Positions 40,001-47,640 are shown, counted from the first letter of the stretch. The stretch: DNA of 64,000 nt from Nectonema munidae (GCA_030549495.1 JAUIRK010000885.1:1282501-1346500); one strand, 5' to 3'. Notes: generated by a model not told the origin, from the sequence alone. Numbers and translations: made by a program.

Positions 40001-42179
40001 CAATCACACTAAAAAATTTTAAGAGATTTTTTTTATATTTGATGAATAAAAATAGAAAAATAAAGAGAGTAATTTTATCGAGTCTTGTGTGTATTTTCTC
40101 GAGAATCAAGAAGAAACCCTTGAAGTTTTGAGAAACGAGACTCGAGAAATCTCACAACAGAAACTCTAGGACATTTTATATTGATGCAAACATACATCCA
40201 TGTTTTATATTATGAAGACGCGTGTATATTAATTCAAAATGAGTTATTTATAATACTTTCAAAGTTGTTAATGATAATAATAATAATTAAAGTGTGGCAT
40301 TAAAAAGAAATTGACTCCTCCTGACCAAAAAGCACATTCATTATAATGCAATGAATGAAAAGATCGTATGGAGGTAAAAACAAAATCTACAACTCAATTT
40401 TATCAATCAAAGGATAGTAAAGTTGCGTACGCCTCGTCTAATTCATTCATTATTTACTCGCGCGCACGCACGCATGCTGCCAGACGACGATAAAACTAAA
40501 TTGTCTGTCATCATCACGAGAAAAGATGTCGATGCAAATGTGTGTATAATGATTGCACTATTCACTCTCTTTTTTTTATGAATGGTACTGTTTTCATAAA
40601 GAGAGAGGACACAGGTTGTCTTCGCATAAACTGCTGCTCTCTCTCAACACAAAGTAAGTTCAATATCATCACAACCATCCTGAAAGAGTGCCTTCCACAC
40701 GGGCGAACGAGGGATGATGCTAATGATTACGATGAATGATAATTCCAACTCATTATTAGAGTATCTTCTCATCATTACAATAATGATTCAGCAGAGATGA
40801 ATATGCAATATGGTGAAAGATGACACACTCTTTGATGTTCGTGTTCTAAGCCGCGTGTTTATTATTCTTGCAATAAAGATATAAAACTTGGATTTTTAAA
40901 AAAAAACGGAAATAAGAAAAGCATGCACGATTGAAGTCCGCTAAATTTAAAACAAATTGGAAGGATGACATACTTTTGAAAGAAACGTGAAAGAGATTGT
41001 GAAAATGTGAAAAATTAATTTAAAAATAAACAATTCAATTATATTTCTACAAAAAATGACAGAACTCTTGCATCACATGAAGAACAAGCCACGCTAAGCA
41101 TTTTAAAGTGATTTTTTTTATAAAAACACTTTACGGGTGTTCTTAGTAAGAACGCCTTGGGTTTTTTCATCAAAATAGCATGGGATGTTTTCCTTGGATA
41201 TTTAGTTCTGATTAAACAAAGTAAGTTGGTTCCAAGACTTTAATTAAAGTGGTTTTTAAAAAGCAGGACTCATGGTTTCCTTTTAACCCTTTGAAGAAAA
41301 GAATTTTGAAGACCAATCGCCTGCATTCCTTTCATTTGTAACTTTATATATAAAGCAGTCGATTTACAAAAACTTCGCCCCGAAAACGTTAACTTAGGCT
41401 TCCAGCGGCTTTGATATGAATAATTACCAACTAACTAACGTGGACAAAGAAAACGCGTTTGCCTTTCAGTTATCGACAAAATTTCGCCCTCCAATAAAGA
41501 TCATATCCCAAATTGCAGAAAAAAATAAAAGAAGCTTCTAAATAGACACACACACACAAATAGAGCATTGTATACCGAGCACGGTCAGGAGAACATACGG
41601 GAGCGACGCTCCCCCCCCCCCTCGTGTGTTTCCAGGGGGGCGAATCAATTTTCTGAATTATATATCTTTTTTATAGTATTTATTAGACTTGTTTGTCTTC
41701 TAAATAGATTTTCGAGATTACTTTTCTTGTTTTAAAGTTAAGTCTTAGAATGGATATTTAAAATCTATTTTTTCCAATCTATTCTTTTATAATTAATTTT
41801 TTTAAATTATAAAACGCAATAAAAGTATTCCTCAAATCTTAGAGGTTTGTACAGGTTTTTCACACAAAAAAAAGAAAAGTACCGAGGAAAGAGTTTGTGG
41901 GGATTTGGTGGCGCCATTCGTGAAATTTGAAGGCGCTTTCAGGAGTTGATTGAGGGTTGGGGTTGAAATGGAACTTCCGTTTACGCCAACATCACTAGAA
42001 ACAGGGAGGGCATATGAAGAAAGGAGAGAAGGTTGTGGTTCGCAGTGATTTCCTGCATCAAGTAGATTCTCTGAATTGATTGCGGTGAGCTCAGAGTTCA
42101 GAGAGAGAGCGTCTTTCTGAGAGTTTTCAGACTCAACGCCTCCAGGGTTATTATCAACAAGGTGGTGATTAGGGTCCAT
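17219..42179 (-). CDS. ARID1: ARID1/Osa (BAF250), SWI/SNF chromatin-remodelling subunit, 14 coding exons
   Basis: ARID1 proteins are DNA-binding subunits of the canonical BAF (Osa/BAP) nucleosome-remodelling complex and act in the nucleus. Fourteen exons (listed separately) join with GT..AG borders and fully consistent phases to 6870 nt, 2289 residues. Residues 73-80 read TPTLNQLL as in vertebrate ARID1A. Residues about 185-850 are P/S/H/Q/N-rich. The ARID domain is at about 862-960 (KLYEF, DLYRLYHLVRSNGG, KKKLWK, SLRKVYVKWVLDYECKF). The C-terminal BAF250_C domain, about 1680-2270, contains KKLTSKDIG, SLKSGLLSEN, VLANISGKLDLS and LEILSKLS, all matching human ARID1A in order. The start is the first ATG after an in-frame TAA just upstream. 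Vertebrate paralogues ARID1A and ARID1B cannot be told apart here; arthropods usually have one gene, called osa in Drosophila. Identity is very secure. Alternative exons and the UTRs are not resolved. Confidence 0.95.
19083..19209 (-). CDS. ARID1: ARID1 coding exon 13, start of conserved C-terminus
   Basis: 127 nt between 54-bp and 56-bp introns. GRDISLPLDSLEAINPKFSI and KRKKLTSKDIG align with the human ARID1A segment [20 protein letters not shown] and RRRLTMKDIG, immediately before the BAF250_C core. Confidence 0.94.
19264..19553 (-). CDS. ARID1: ARID1 coding exon 12
   Basis: 290 nt, S/N/P-rich (KQSASPILSSSSSPYSHKVK, ending SHSKMSL). Acceptor GTATAAAG, donor GTAAGC in phase 0. The next intron is only 54 bp. 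Confidence 0.88.
19554..21178 (-). other. ARID1 intron 11
   Basis: 1.6-kb intron. About 19880-19992 is a degraded TTAA-type MITE (CGTCTGCG, CTTCTGCTTT and a GGGTTAA end). The rest is AT-rich with nothing recognised. Confidence 0.6.
21179..21442 (-). CDS. ARID1: ARID1 coding exon 11
   Basis: 264 nt after a 3.8-kb intron full of repeats. It encodes KHESNYRYPLSQYYHPYHYP and further Y/H/N/S-rich sequence. Acceptor ATATTTAG; the donor GTAAGT is a consensus match. Phase in and out is one base, fitting both neighbours. Confidence 0.88.
21790..21901. mobile_element. TTAA-type MITE, CCCTTTNNNG subfamily
   Basis: CCCTTTCAGGCATAG at one end and its counterpart CCCTTTCATGTATAATGGC on the other strand, with TTAA at the right border. 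The interior has GTCTGCTTTC and AAGCAGACGA. Confidence 0.7.
22660..23230 (+). repeat. Degenerate tandem repeat in ARID1 intron 10
   Basis: The word CACATCTAATATTCTCCGC recurs in varying form at 22687, 22822, 22938, 23042 and 23154, spaced 104-135 bp, each followed by TTTTACTGG or a variant. A 198-codon ORF over it is a by-product of the repeat. Confidence 0.65.
23700..24300 (+). mobile_element. piggyBac transposase C-terminal remnant
   Basis: The 23880-24104 ORF reads ISYNKYKSGVDCFNRMSRDF, then CYKPSRRWTVAAFSNYLDIA and AYNTWVMY. This matches the piggyBac signature YN.TKGGVD..D.M, the RRW motif and the F.N.LDIA.NA segment. Upstream catalytic blocks are missing or unreadable, and no terminal repeat was identified. 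A dead copy inside an ARID1 intron. Confidence 0.8.
25287..25545 (-). CDS. ARID1: ARID1 coding exon 10
   Basis: 259 nt from GATATAG to the donor GTATTT. It encodes GFPLSFRHMITSSRPPPLPY and continues M/N/P/H-rich to RHQSHLP. One base is carried into exon 11. Confidence 0.88.
25627..25756 (-). CDS. ARID1: ARID1 coding exon 9
   Basis: 130 nt completing a split serine codon from exon 8 and encoding SEELTSSSTNPNITSQQITS, ending NQTYSSQ. It ends in phase 0 at the donor GTAATG. Low complexity; supported by phase. Confidence 0.85.
25813..26830 (-). CDS. ARID1: ARID1 coding exon 8, low-complexity linker
   Basis: 1018 nt, residues about 992-1330, S/N/P/Y/H-rich without a recognisable domain, like the region after ARID in ARID1 proteins. 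Acceptor TTGCTACAG. Donor GTAACA after AAATC leaves two bases that pair correctly with exon 9. Confidence 0.93.
26892..27111 (-). CDS. ARID1: ARID1 coding exon 7, second half of ARID domain
   Basis: 220 nt. It begins CCKKKLWKGIM and continues with SNSSTAASYSLRKVYVKWVL and DYECKF, aligning with NKNKKWRELA, SSAASSLKKQYIQCL and AFECK of human ARID1A. A basic cluster GKRNRKTKAAQ follows the domain. Acceptor CTATAG, donor GTATTC. Confidence 0.95.
27173..27361 (-). CDS. ARID1: ARID1 coding exon 6, first half of ARID domain
   Basis: 189 nt, 63 codons, phase 0. KNEPISKLYEFGEESNRK, then NYIPTVSKSYVDLYRLYHLV and RSNGGVVD match the first helices of the ARID1A ARID domain (NEKITKLYEL, LPAVGRKPLDLYRLY, EIGG). 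The donor GTAACA splits the domain before the KKKLW helix. Confidence 0.95.
27800..27920. mobile_element. TTAA-type MITE, 5' side degraded
   Basis: TCTGCTTCAATGGAATTTTA, AAAGCAGGCGATTTTCATTT and an end CCCCAAAGGG followed by TTAA (27921-27924). Within ARID1 intron 5. Confidence 0.6.
27989..28261 (-). CDS. ARID1: ARID1 coding exon 5
   Basis: 273 nt, phase 0 at both ends, residues 765-855. S/N-rich (VMQQSNSISSALGSPD, ending TTSSRIK). It lies just before the ARID domain, where human ARID1A also has a serine-rich linker leading to NEKITKLYEL. Confidence 0.87.
28895..29210. mobile_element. hAT MITE with perfect 8-bp target duplication
   Basis: 316 bp with inverted ends CAGTGATTCCCAAC and CAGTGGTTCCCAACCTTTTT. 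CACTACAG is repeated on both sides (28887-28894, 29211-29218). No transposase. Inserted in ARID1 intron 4. Confidence 0.9.
29283..29416 (-). CDS. ARID1: ARID1 coding exon 4
   Basis: 134 nt from AATCTCAAAG to the donor GTAATC. It encodes DDENGVHCSTLKPQSQQL and then a short S/T-rich stretch, ending STYNL in phase 0. No domain is recognised; it is supported by phase on both sides. Confidence 0.8.
29487..31094 (-). CDS. ARID1: ARID1 coding exon 3, low-complexity region
   Basis: 1608 nt encoding residues about 185-719, rich in P, S, Y, H, Q and N, the typical disordered N-terminal half of ARID1/Osa. It has an H-rich patch (about 363-387), a Q run, a second motif SPTLNQML (519-526) and a basic cluster KPRHRRPNKR (592-601) that could be a nuclear-localisation or DNA-contact patch. 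Acceptor CCTTAAAG and donor GTATGC. It enters and leaves with one base carried over. Confidence 0.92.
31095..32591 (-). other. ARID1 intron 2
   Basis: 1.5-kb AT-rich intron; no repeat family or extra exon recognised. Confidence 0.5.
32592..32844 (-). CDS. ARID1: ARID1 coding exon 2
   Basis: 253 nt between TTAATACAG and ACAAGTATT. It enters in phase 0 and leaves with one extra base, exactly bridging exon 1 (phase 0) and exon 3 (needs one base). It encodes EACVQSDNSVPNQAANIPHS, then a P/S/N-rich stretch (HRPASPSNDCSYNPATPNND). There is no start codon near its beginning, so simple ORF scans miss it. It is supported by phase and composition, not by a conserved domain. Confidence 0.8.
33898..34027. 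mobile_element. TTAA-type MITE, CCCTTTCGTGACC subfamily
   Basis: CCCTTTCGTGACCAG and, inverted, TCCTTTCGTGACTAG, with TTAA on both sides (33894-33897, 34028-34031). The interior has CGTCTGCTTTTT and CTTCTGCTTTTT. Confidence 0.8.
34070..34140. mobile_element. TTAA-type MITE, truncated
   Basis: ACCTTTTGACAACCAGTGGC and ATACCAGTGTTCGAAGAAAT match the left part of the copy at 46984 (GACCAGTGGCACACCAGTGT). Confidence 0.5.
34863..35000. mobile_element. pogo/Tigger-like terminus with internal duplication
   Basis: TTCGAGTTAAGCGGAATTTC followed by GACTTATCCGAATTCG, and a second copy TTCGAGTTAGCGGAATTTCG with TCTTATCCAATCGG, ending GTTTACTG. These resemble Tigger-type terminal repeats. Only the right end is seen. 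Confidence 0.5.
35035..35140. mobile_element. TTAA-type MITE, CCCATTTAAGACC subfamily
   Basis: CCCATTTAAGACCAAGCAAA and GGAACATTGGTCGTAAATGG are the two inverted ends. The central part is shorter than in the 38522 copy and the flanking TTAA is mutated. Confidence 0.7.
35151..35668 (+). repeat. Imperfect tandem duplication, about 260 bp
   Basis: ACAGAAAAAATCAA, ATGAAGACTCCAAAAAATTA, TGAATCAAGTAC, TATTTTTATGGAAGATG and CTCAATGGGACA occur in the same order starting at 35151 and again at 35446. Confidence 0.6.
36631..36759. mobile_element. TTAA-type MITE with intact TTAA on both sides
   Basis: CCCATTAAGTCCCAATG and, inverted, CCCATTAAGTACCATAG, bounded by TTAA at 36627-36630 and 36760-36763. 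It carries the 38522-type interior in reverse orientation. Confidence 0.8.
37537..38341. mobile_element. pogo/Tigger-like non-autonomous element (805 bp)
   Basis: It starts CAGTGAAACTTCGATATCTC and ends (inverted) CAGTAAAACCGCGTTATCTC, with TA on both sides (37535-37536 and 38342-38343). TA targets and CAGTRAAACxTCGxTATCTCGAA ends are typical of the pogo/Tigger branch. No transposase is evident inside. Confidence 0.8.
38522..38648. mobile_element. TTAA-type MITE, best-preserved copy
   Basis: 127 bp. CCCATTTAAGACCAAGCAAA to GGTCGTAAATGGG, inverted ends of about 15 bp, left flank TTAA and right flank TTGA. The word AGCAGACGA or a variant occurs three times. It is nearly identical to the copy at 53652-53782. 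Confidence 0.85.
39814..39964 (-). mobile_element. tRNA-derived SINE, copy 2, perfect 16-bp target duplication
   Basis: On the minus strand GGTTGGTTAGATGCTGGG, GGGTTCGATACC (B-box) and a body ending GATGAAAACACCCCACTG. AAGTATTATAAAATGG lies directly on both sides (39798-39813 and 39965-39980). Such a duplication shows insertion by target-primed reverse transcription using a LINE's machinery. A young copy. Confidence 0.9.
41287..41395. mobile_element. TTAA-type MITE, degraded
   Basis: TTAACCCTTTGAAG start, then TTGAAGACCAATCGCCTGC and AAAGCAGTCGATTT. The right end is unclear. Confidence 0.5.
41883..42179 (-). CDS. ARID1: ARID1 coding exon 1 (N-terminus)
   Basis: Residues 1-99. It opens MDPNHHLVDNNPGG and contains STPTLNQLLKAPS, the conserved N-terminal ARID1 motif. 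The 3' border is TCCTCG followed by GTACTT, phase 0. A TAA lies two codons upstream in the same frame, so this ATG is the first available. Possible 3' splice sites between 42190 and 42230 suggest that a 5' UTR exon joins here. Confidence 0.85.
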
Positions 42180-42414
42180 CAATTAGAATCTTTTGCAGTC
42201 ATAAAATTTCAAATTTTCTAGTTTAAAAAAATGAATAAATTACATATGCAAAGGATCACGCAAATAACCAATCCCCCCCCCCCTCTTAATACGCCTCTTT
42301 ATATTGATAAATAAAAAATTTTACAATCGAGTTAATTATGTTTCAATTTTGTGATTATTTAAGTAATGAAAGAAATGGTCTTATTTGGATTCTCTATCAA
42401 TTCGTGCGATATAT
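42180..42414. other. ARID1 immediate upstream flank
   Basis: Contains candidate 3' splice sites for a 5' UTR exon and a poly-C run at about 42272. Confidence 0.4.
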
Positions 42415-42573
42415 ACCATTTTTACTTTTAAATCGTCTTTTTTAAATTCTAAACGCTCTTTCTAAAATACAAAATAAAATTAAGAAGACAAATTAGGACT
42501 TATAAAAAGACAAATTATATTTGAAAAAGGACAATTTCGAACTAAAAAGTGACAATTTAGAAATAAAAATGAT
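42415..42573. mobile_element. Palindromic MITE, copy 1
   Basis: ACCATTTTTACTTTTAAATC and GTCTTTTTTAAATTCTAAAC mirrored by GACAATTTAGAAATAAAAAT. Same family as 44201-44400. Confidence 0.65.
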
Positions 42574-42980
42574 ATTATCATATCAGCATATAAGTGGACC
42601 TTTTTCAGTCAGTCAGATATAAGAAATTTATCAAGTTTTAAAGTATTTAGAGTCAGAGTCCAAAGAAAATTTTTGTAAATACTAGGAGTCGAAGTCAGAT
42701 ATTTTCTTCAGACTCCTCAACTCTGTTGAGCTTATTCCAACTTTTAAGCGATCCCGCGTTATCAAAGACTACTTTTGATGGCTACTACCTTTGTCAAGCT
42801 TTAGCCACAAAATTAGTAAGCCTTTAAGGGAATTGACATATCTTTTTTCACGAGATACTCAATACAAGTGGATAAACACGCACTTGACATTTTTTCCTAA
42901 TTCATCGTCTTGGAAGGAAACTTTGGCTCTGGTGTTAGCCCGAGAAATAGGAAAATTTTTCATGGTGCTAATATAGAAAA

Positions 42981-43092
42981 GACTTTGAGTGTGACAATTT
43001 TGAAGACTAAACTTCTGCTTTCTTTTTCAATAGGATTTTATGAGAGGATTTTCATTTCTTGGGTCACTGGTGATCCACTGGTCCTCAAAGGG
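42981..43092. mobile_element. TTAA-type MITE
   Basis: AAGACTAAACTTCTGCTTTC, TTTTCAATAGGATTTTATGA and TGGTCCTCAAAGGG followed by TTAA (43093-43096). Confidence 0.65.
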
Positions 43093-43244
43093 TTAAAGCA
43101 GACGATTTCCATTTTTTAAAACAACGATGTCACTCTGTTCCTCATGGGGATAAATAACGTCGTATTTAAAGTTAAGATAGCAAACTTGTAAGTACCATTT
43201 CAGTATCATCGCAATTTAAAAGGTATTGTCTTTAGGGAGTTTAA

Positions 43245-43365
43245 TCCTTTGAGGATTGGTATGACACCGGTGCACCAAGAAATAATAATCTCTGCTTAAA
43301 ACATACAAAATTCAATGGAGAAAGAAAGCAGAACATTAGTCTTCAAAATTCATGTCTTCAAAGGA
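43245..43365. mobile_element. TTAA-type MITE
   Basis: TTAA then TCCTTTGAGGATTGGTATGA, GAAAGCAGAACATTAGTCTT and an end CTTCAAAGGA. Confidence 0.65.
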
Positions 43366-43451
43366 GAAAAGCTGCCAGTGCAAATGAATTTGGGTGTACT
43401 TCCTCCTACTAATCAGTAATTATTTTCTTTTAAATCATTCAAAACTTTTAA

Positions 43452-43550
43452 GCCTTTCAGACACAATGGTGTTCCAAAAATCGGGATTTTAATTTATATA
43501 AAAACCTATTGAGAAAGAAGGCAAAGGATTGAAAACCAATGCCTGAAAGG
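43452..43550. mobile_element. TTAA-type MITE
   Basis: TTAA, GCCTTTCAGACACAATGGTG and an inverted end CCTTTCAGGCATTGG. Closest to the copy at 21790. Confidence 0.6.
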
Positions 43551-44200
43551 TTCAAATTACATTTTTAGAAAAACACACATTTTCATTTTAAAACACTTTT
43601 ATAATTTAAAATTTTATTACTCAAAATAAATAATGAAAGCACATGAGCATGGTCAATTCTTAGCATATCTACAGAGCCTGATTTAAAATTACCGAAAGCC
43701 TAAGCTTTTTCTAATCAAGGAACTGACATACTTTAAAATTTTGATCAAAATTTTCCAAAAATTGTTAACAAAAAAACTACTTATGAGGTATTTCTATGTT
43801 CGTTTCAAAAGTACACAAATGTGTTTTATTTATATCTTGACATTCAGTTAAACTTTTGTAATTATGGGATTAATTTAAAATAAAATATTTTAAACTATTT
43901 TGGCTATTTTAATCTTTCATCTGAGAAATTGCCGAAACTTTTCTTAAGGTAACGATAACGAAGAAAATGTTTTAATTTAAGTCTAGTACTTGATATGATT
44001 GACGCAAAAAATTTTGAAACACTTTCTCTATTAGTATAATGCCAAAAAATGACACAAATGAAAGTTTTGTTAAAATGAGTGAGGAAACTTTTTGTATTAT
44101 TGTCACTAAAACTACTACTAAGTAGTATTAATCATTCAAATTAAACTTTAATTTAGTTATGCAGAATGAATTCATGAACTTCCAAATTATGCCAAAATAT

Positions 44201-44400
44201 ACCATTTTTACTTCTAAATCGTCTTTTTTTAGATCAACTTTGTCTTTTTTAAGTTCTAAATTGTCTTTTTTCAATTATGATTTGTATTTTTAAGTCCTAA
44301 ATTTTTTTTTCAATTTTATTTTGTATTTTAGAAAAAGCGTTGAGAATTGAAAAAAGACAATTTAGAACTAAAAAAAGATAATTTAGAAGTAAAAATGCTA
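44201..44400. mobile_element. Palindromic MITE, copy 2, tandem words in arms
   Basis: About 200 bp. The left arm is ACCATTTTTACTTCTAAATC with repeated TTCTAAATTGTCTTTTTT-like words. The right arm is the mirror image ending AGTAAAAATGCTA. The whole element could fold into a hairpin. No coding capacity. Confidence 0.75.
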
Positions 44401-44608
44401 GATAAATAAATTTCAGGACATAAAGCAGAAGGCAGTTTAGGAGAATAATGATTATTGTATTAGCTGTTTTCCTTCAAAAAGTAAATTTTGGAATAAAATG
44501 CTACGTGCAAATTTTATAAGCATGCACTTGTAGCAGAACACTTCTTTGGGGATACAAATGCGTCTGCTTGAGACATGAGGAATAAATATAAATAAAAAAA
44601 GAACAACG

Positions 44609-44652
44609 AGCTGCTACTAAAGAATACGTAAGTTTCAGATGCGAATCGATGA
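44609..44652 (+). repeat. 44-bp dispersed direct repeat, copy 1
   Basis: AGCTGCTACTAAAGAATACG, then TAAGTTTCAGATGCGAATCG, ATGA. The same 44 bp with one difference recurs at 46117-46160. Confidence 0.75.
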
Positions 44653-46116
44653 ATTTACCATTTTCATCGCCATTTGTGGCGAGGCATTTGTTTTACGTTT
44701 GGAAATTTAATGATTTTTCTATTCTACTACCAAAAAAAAGATTATTCCATTAGAATAAGGCTGAGGAATTTTGTTAAGTGACAGAATACCAGTGGTTCGT
44801 GTATTATATGAATTTATAAACACGGGATTCATATTGATAAATAGGTTGAGAACGCCTGTTGAAGAGACTTCATTGGTTAAGAACGCCTATTCAAGGGAAT
44901 TCATTGGTTAAGAACGCCTGTTCAAGGGACTTCATTGGACACCCTTTTCTCGGTGATATTTCAACTATAGTCTTGTTCTACAAATTATATTGGGGTTATA
45001 TATAAATGTTCATTTATTATAATAATCACATATAATTATTTTGCATAAAATAACAAATCAGTATATGTTTTCATTTCAACTGACTAAAAAAGTGTATTGA
45101 AAACAGGTATGATGAGTATCAAAACATGCCATTAAACTTTCTTTTCTTTAGTCAATAATAAAAATGATTTTTTCAGATGCGTTTTTTCACTGAAAACTAA
45201 AGATGTTCTAGGAAAACTCTTTTCACAAAAGTTTTAAAAAGTTAAATTTCTACAAAAATTTTGTTTTTTTGAAAAATTCATTTATTTTGGCATTTGTTAT
45301 AATTTCGTTTGTTGTAGGACGAAATTTGCTATAAAAAGTTTATTTTAACTTCACATTGAAAAACATCTGTTAATTATAAAAAGATTTTTGAAAGTTTCTT
45401 AATAAAATATATTTATTTATTTAGAACCAAAATACCTTTACTCACGCTACAAAGTAATTGAAATTTGAAATACTCATTTAGTAAATCAATTAATTTTTTA
45501 ATATGCTTATTTAAGAAAAAAGAACCTAAAAAAAATTATGTAAGGCCAAACATTTTTTTCCAAAAAAAATTTCAACAAAAAAACTTTATATCAAAAAATT
45601 ATGAAATAATTTTATGTTAGAAAAAATTTGTTGTTAAATTCCACATTTCCATGAAAATAACTCAATTAAAACGGTAGTTTTAAGTGAAAAGACGCACACG
45701 TTTACTGAAACAATTAAGTCAGAGCTACGTATATAATTTTAAGTTTAATCCTAGAGGTGGAGCTAGTCAGCGAAGGGTAACCGTTAAATTAAGCATTTTA
45801 TACCCGGAAAATTTTCACTAAACTCTAACGGATGTTTTGTCGAAGCCGTTTCTTGTGCGAAACCCCCACTTTGGCAAAGTGTAATTTTGGATGCCTATAC
45901 GGCAACGTAAACCACAAATAGAGCACTAAGAACATCTAAGCCGCATTTAATCAAAGATTTAATAGAAATGTTATTTCAATTCAGGGCAACTCCAAAAATA
46001 AATATGCTCAATACGCGTAAAAGTATGCGTGATTGCATACTGAGGTACATTTGCGCTTCAGGCACAATTCGGGGGCCCAAGGCAATACTCATATAAAGAG
46101 GTCGCATTGACCAACC
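44653..46116. other. No recognised gene; contains a minisatellite
   Basis: AT-rich except for three 31-bp tandem units (GAACGCCTGTTCAAGGGACT core) at 44844-44938. Confidence 0.45.
44844..44938 (+). repeat. 31-bp tandem repeat, three units
   Basis: GGTTAAGAACGCCTGTTCAA followed by GGGACTTCATT, at 44844, 44875 and 44906. Confidence 0.85.
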
Positions 46117-46160
46117 AGCTGCTACTAAAGAATACGCAAGTTTCAGATGCGAATCGATGA
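46117..46160 (+). repeat. 44-bp dispersed direct repeat, copy 2
   Basis: Second copy, 1.5 kb from the first. The surrounding sequence is not shared, so it may be an ancient element end. Confidence 0.75.
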
Positions 46161-46273
46161 AATTTTTAAAAGCATAATTGTAGATCGCGAACATCATACT
46201 CCCATTTATTTAACGTGCTACTTAAGGAAAAAGATTCATTGTTAATTATCCACAATTGTGTTCCACGATTTTT

Positions 46274-46345
46274 GGGTCAGTCAAAATCCCCGAGAACTAA
46301 AATCTCCGAAAATGAAGGCATCAGTAACTTTAGTTTTCGGACTAC
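46274..46345. mobile_element. Fragment of a GTCAAAATCCCCGA element
   Basis: GTCAGTCAAAATCCCCGAGA, ACTAAAATCTCCGAAAAT and TTTTCGGA. It matches the interior of 47153-47276. Confidence 0.5.
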
Positions 46346-46569
46346 ACTTGCCAGCTGGCCTCAGTTTGCAAACTCTCACTTTAATTTCGAAATAGCGGTT
46401 AAAGAAACCGCTGAGGGAACAAAACCTCTGTAACGTTAGCAGTTTTTATAATTCAAAATACTTTCTTTAGCTTATTCTAGTCAATAATGCTAATAATTTC
46501 ACAATATTTGTAACGAAATTAAGTGAATTAACTATCATTTGAAAAAGCGTGCAAAGAGATCTTTTAACC

Positions 46570-46640
46570 CAGTGGTTCTTACCCTGGAATCCACGGACCG
46601 CTAAGAGATCCATGGTTGCTTCCCAGGGGATCAAGTGAAC
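46570..46640. mobile_element. hAT left terminus
   Basis: CAGTGGTTCTTACCCTGGAA followed by TCCACGGACC is a typical hAT-type end. A matching right end was not found, so the extent is unknown. Confidence 0.45.
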
Positions 46641-46983
46641 AGTTTTTCATTTTTGTAAAAAAAACTAAAATGAGTGAAAATAATCAACCAATGTATACGT
46701 GTTAAAAATAACCGAAACAAAAAGCTAGCTTTTAAAGTTTGAATAAATAGCAAGCGGTGGCTTTTTATCTGTTCTCCTTGAATTCACGCAAAATTTGCTT
46801 TGCTACCTGTATGTGACGTCATTTGAGATCAAATAAATTCACGTGGATAAAATAAAGTAGAACAAATATTAATTTCATGCGAGGTTGTTTTTATGACTTT
46901 TTATGCGAACATTTGCTGGTAGGAGACATAGGTATCAACTTCTTTTCTCAAATGATACCTTTTCAAAAAATCGTTTACTTTAA

Positions 46984-47108
46984 CCCTCCTTTGAGGACCA
47001 GTGGCACACCAGTGTCCCAATAAATGAAAATCATCTGCTTTGAATATATAAAATTCCTTTTAAAAGGAAAGCAGACAAATAGTCTTGAAAATTTTGGTCC
47101 TCAAAGAG
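46984..47108. mobile_element. TTAA-type MITE, CCCTCCTTTGAGGACC copy
   Basis: Left flank TTAA (46980-46983), CCCTCCTTTGAGGACCAGTG, GCACACCAGTGTCCC, ATCATCTGCTTTG, GAAAGCAGACAAATAGTCTT and an inverted end GGTCCTCAAAGAG. Confidence 0.75.
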
Positions 47109-47152
47109 TTTAGTAGGGTCTAATAACCGATAGCGAGCCCCTACACTACCTT

Positions 47153-47276
47153 GGTTCCAGGTCAAAATCCCCGAAAATTAAAATCCCCTATATCAAAATT
47201 AAGGTAGCAGTGACTTAAATTTTCGGAGATTTTGGTAGCGAAGATTTTAGGTTTCGGTGGTTTTGATTAGAAACCC
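47153..47276. mobile_element. Small MITE with TCAAAATCCCCGAAAA ends
   Basis: GGTTCCAGGTCAAAATCCCC to the inverted GGTTTCTAATCAAAACC. Each arm has repeated AAAATCNCCGAAA words. Resembles the MULE-type ends at 57689 and 60383. Confidence 0.6.
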
Positions 47277-47519
47277 TCTATCTTTAGTAATTTCTATTTA
47301 ATTTCATTGAGAATAAGAGTTTGCCTGCCTTCCCTCTTAAAACATTGGCATTAAATTGGATAAGAGTGAAAATGCATATGTTTATATTTCGTTCAGTATG
47401 TTCGTATTAAACAAAGAAATAAAATAAATAAAAAACGATTCAAATCCTAGCATACGAAAAATCTGATAGAAAGTATTCAAATAATTATTATTCAAACTTT
47501 TTAGATGATCGAATTTCAT

Positions 47520-47640
47520 CCTTTGAGGAGGAGAATTTAGAAGACGATTCGTCCGTTTTCCTTTTCAATGGAATTTTATGAATTTAAAGCAGACGATTTT
47601 CATTTCTTGCAACACCGGTCTCCCCCTGCTCCTTAAAGGG
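47520..47640. mobile_element. TTAA-type MITE
   Basis: CCTTTGAGGAGGAGAATTTA, GAAGACGATTCGTCCGTTTT, AAAGCAGACGATTTTCATTT and an end CTCCTTAAAGGG. Confidence 0.65.

Larger units (their letters stand above)
32845..41882 (-). other. ARID1 intron 1
   Basis: 9-kb intron containing TTAA-type MITEs (33898, 34070, 35035, 36631, 38522, 41287), pogo-like elements (34863-35000, 37537-38341), a SINE (39814-39964) and a duplicated 260-bp block (35151-35668). 40380-40860 is GC-richer with CT/GA tracts and could be regulatory. Confidence 0.65.
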
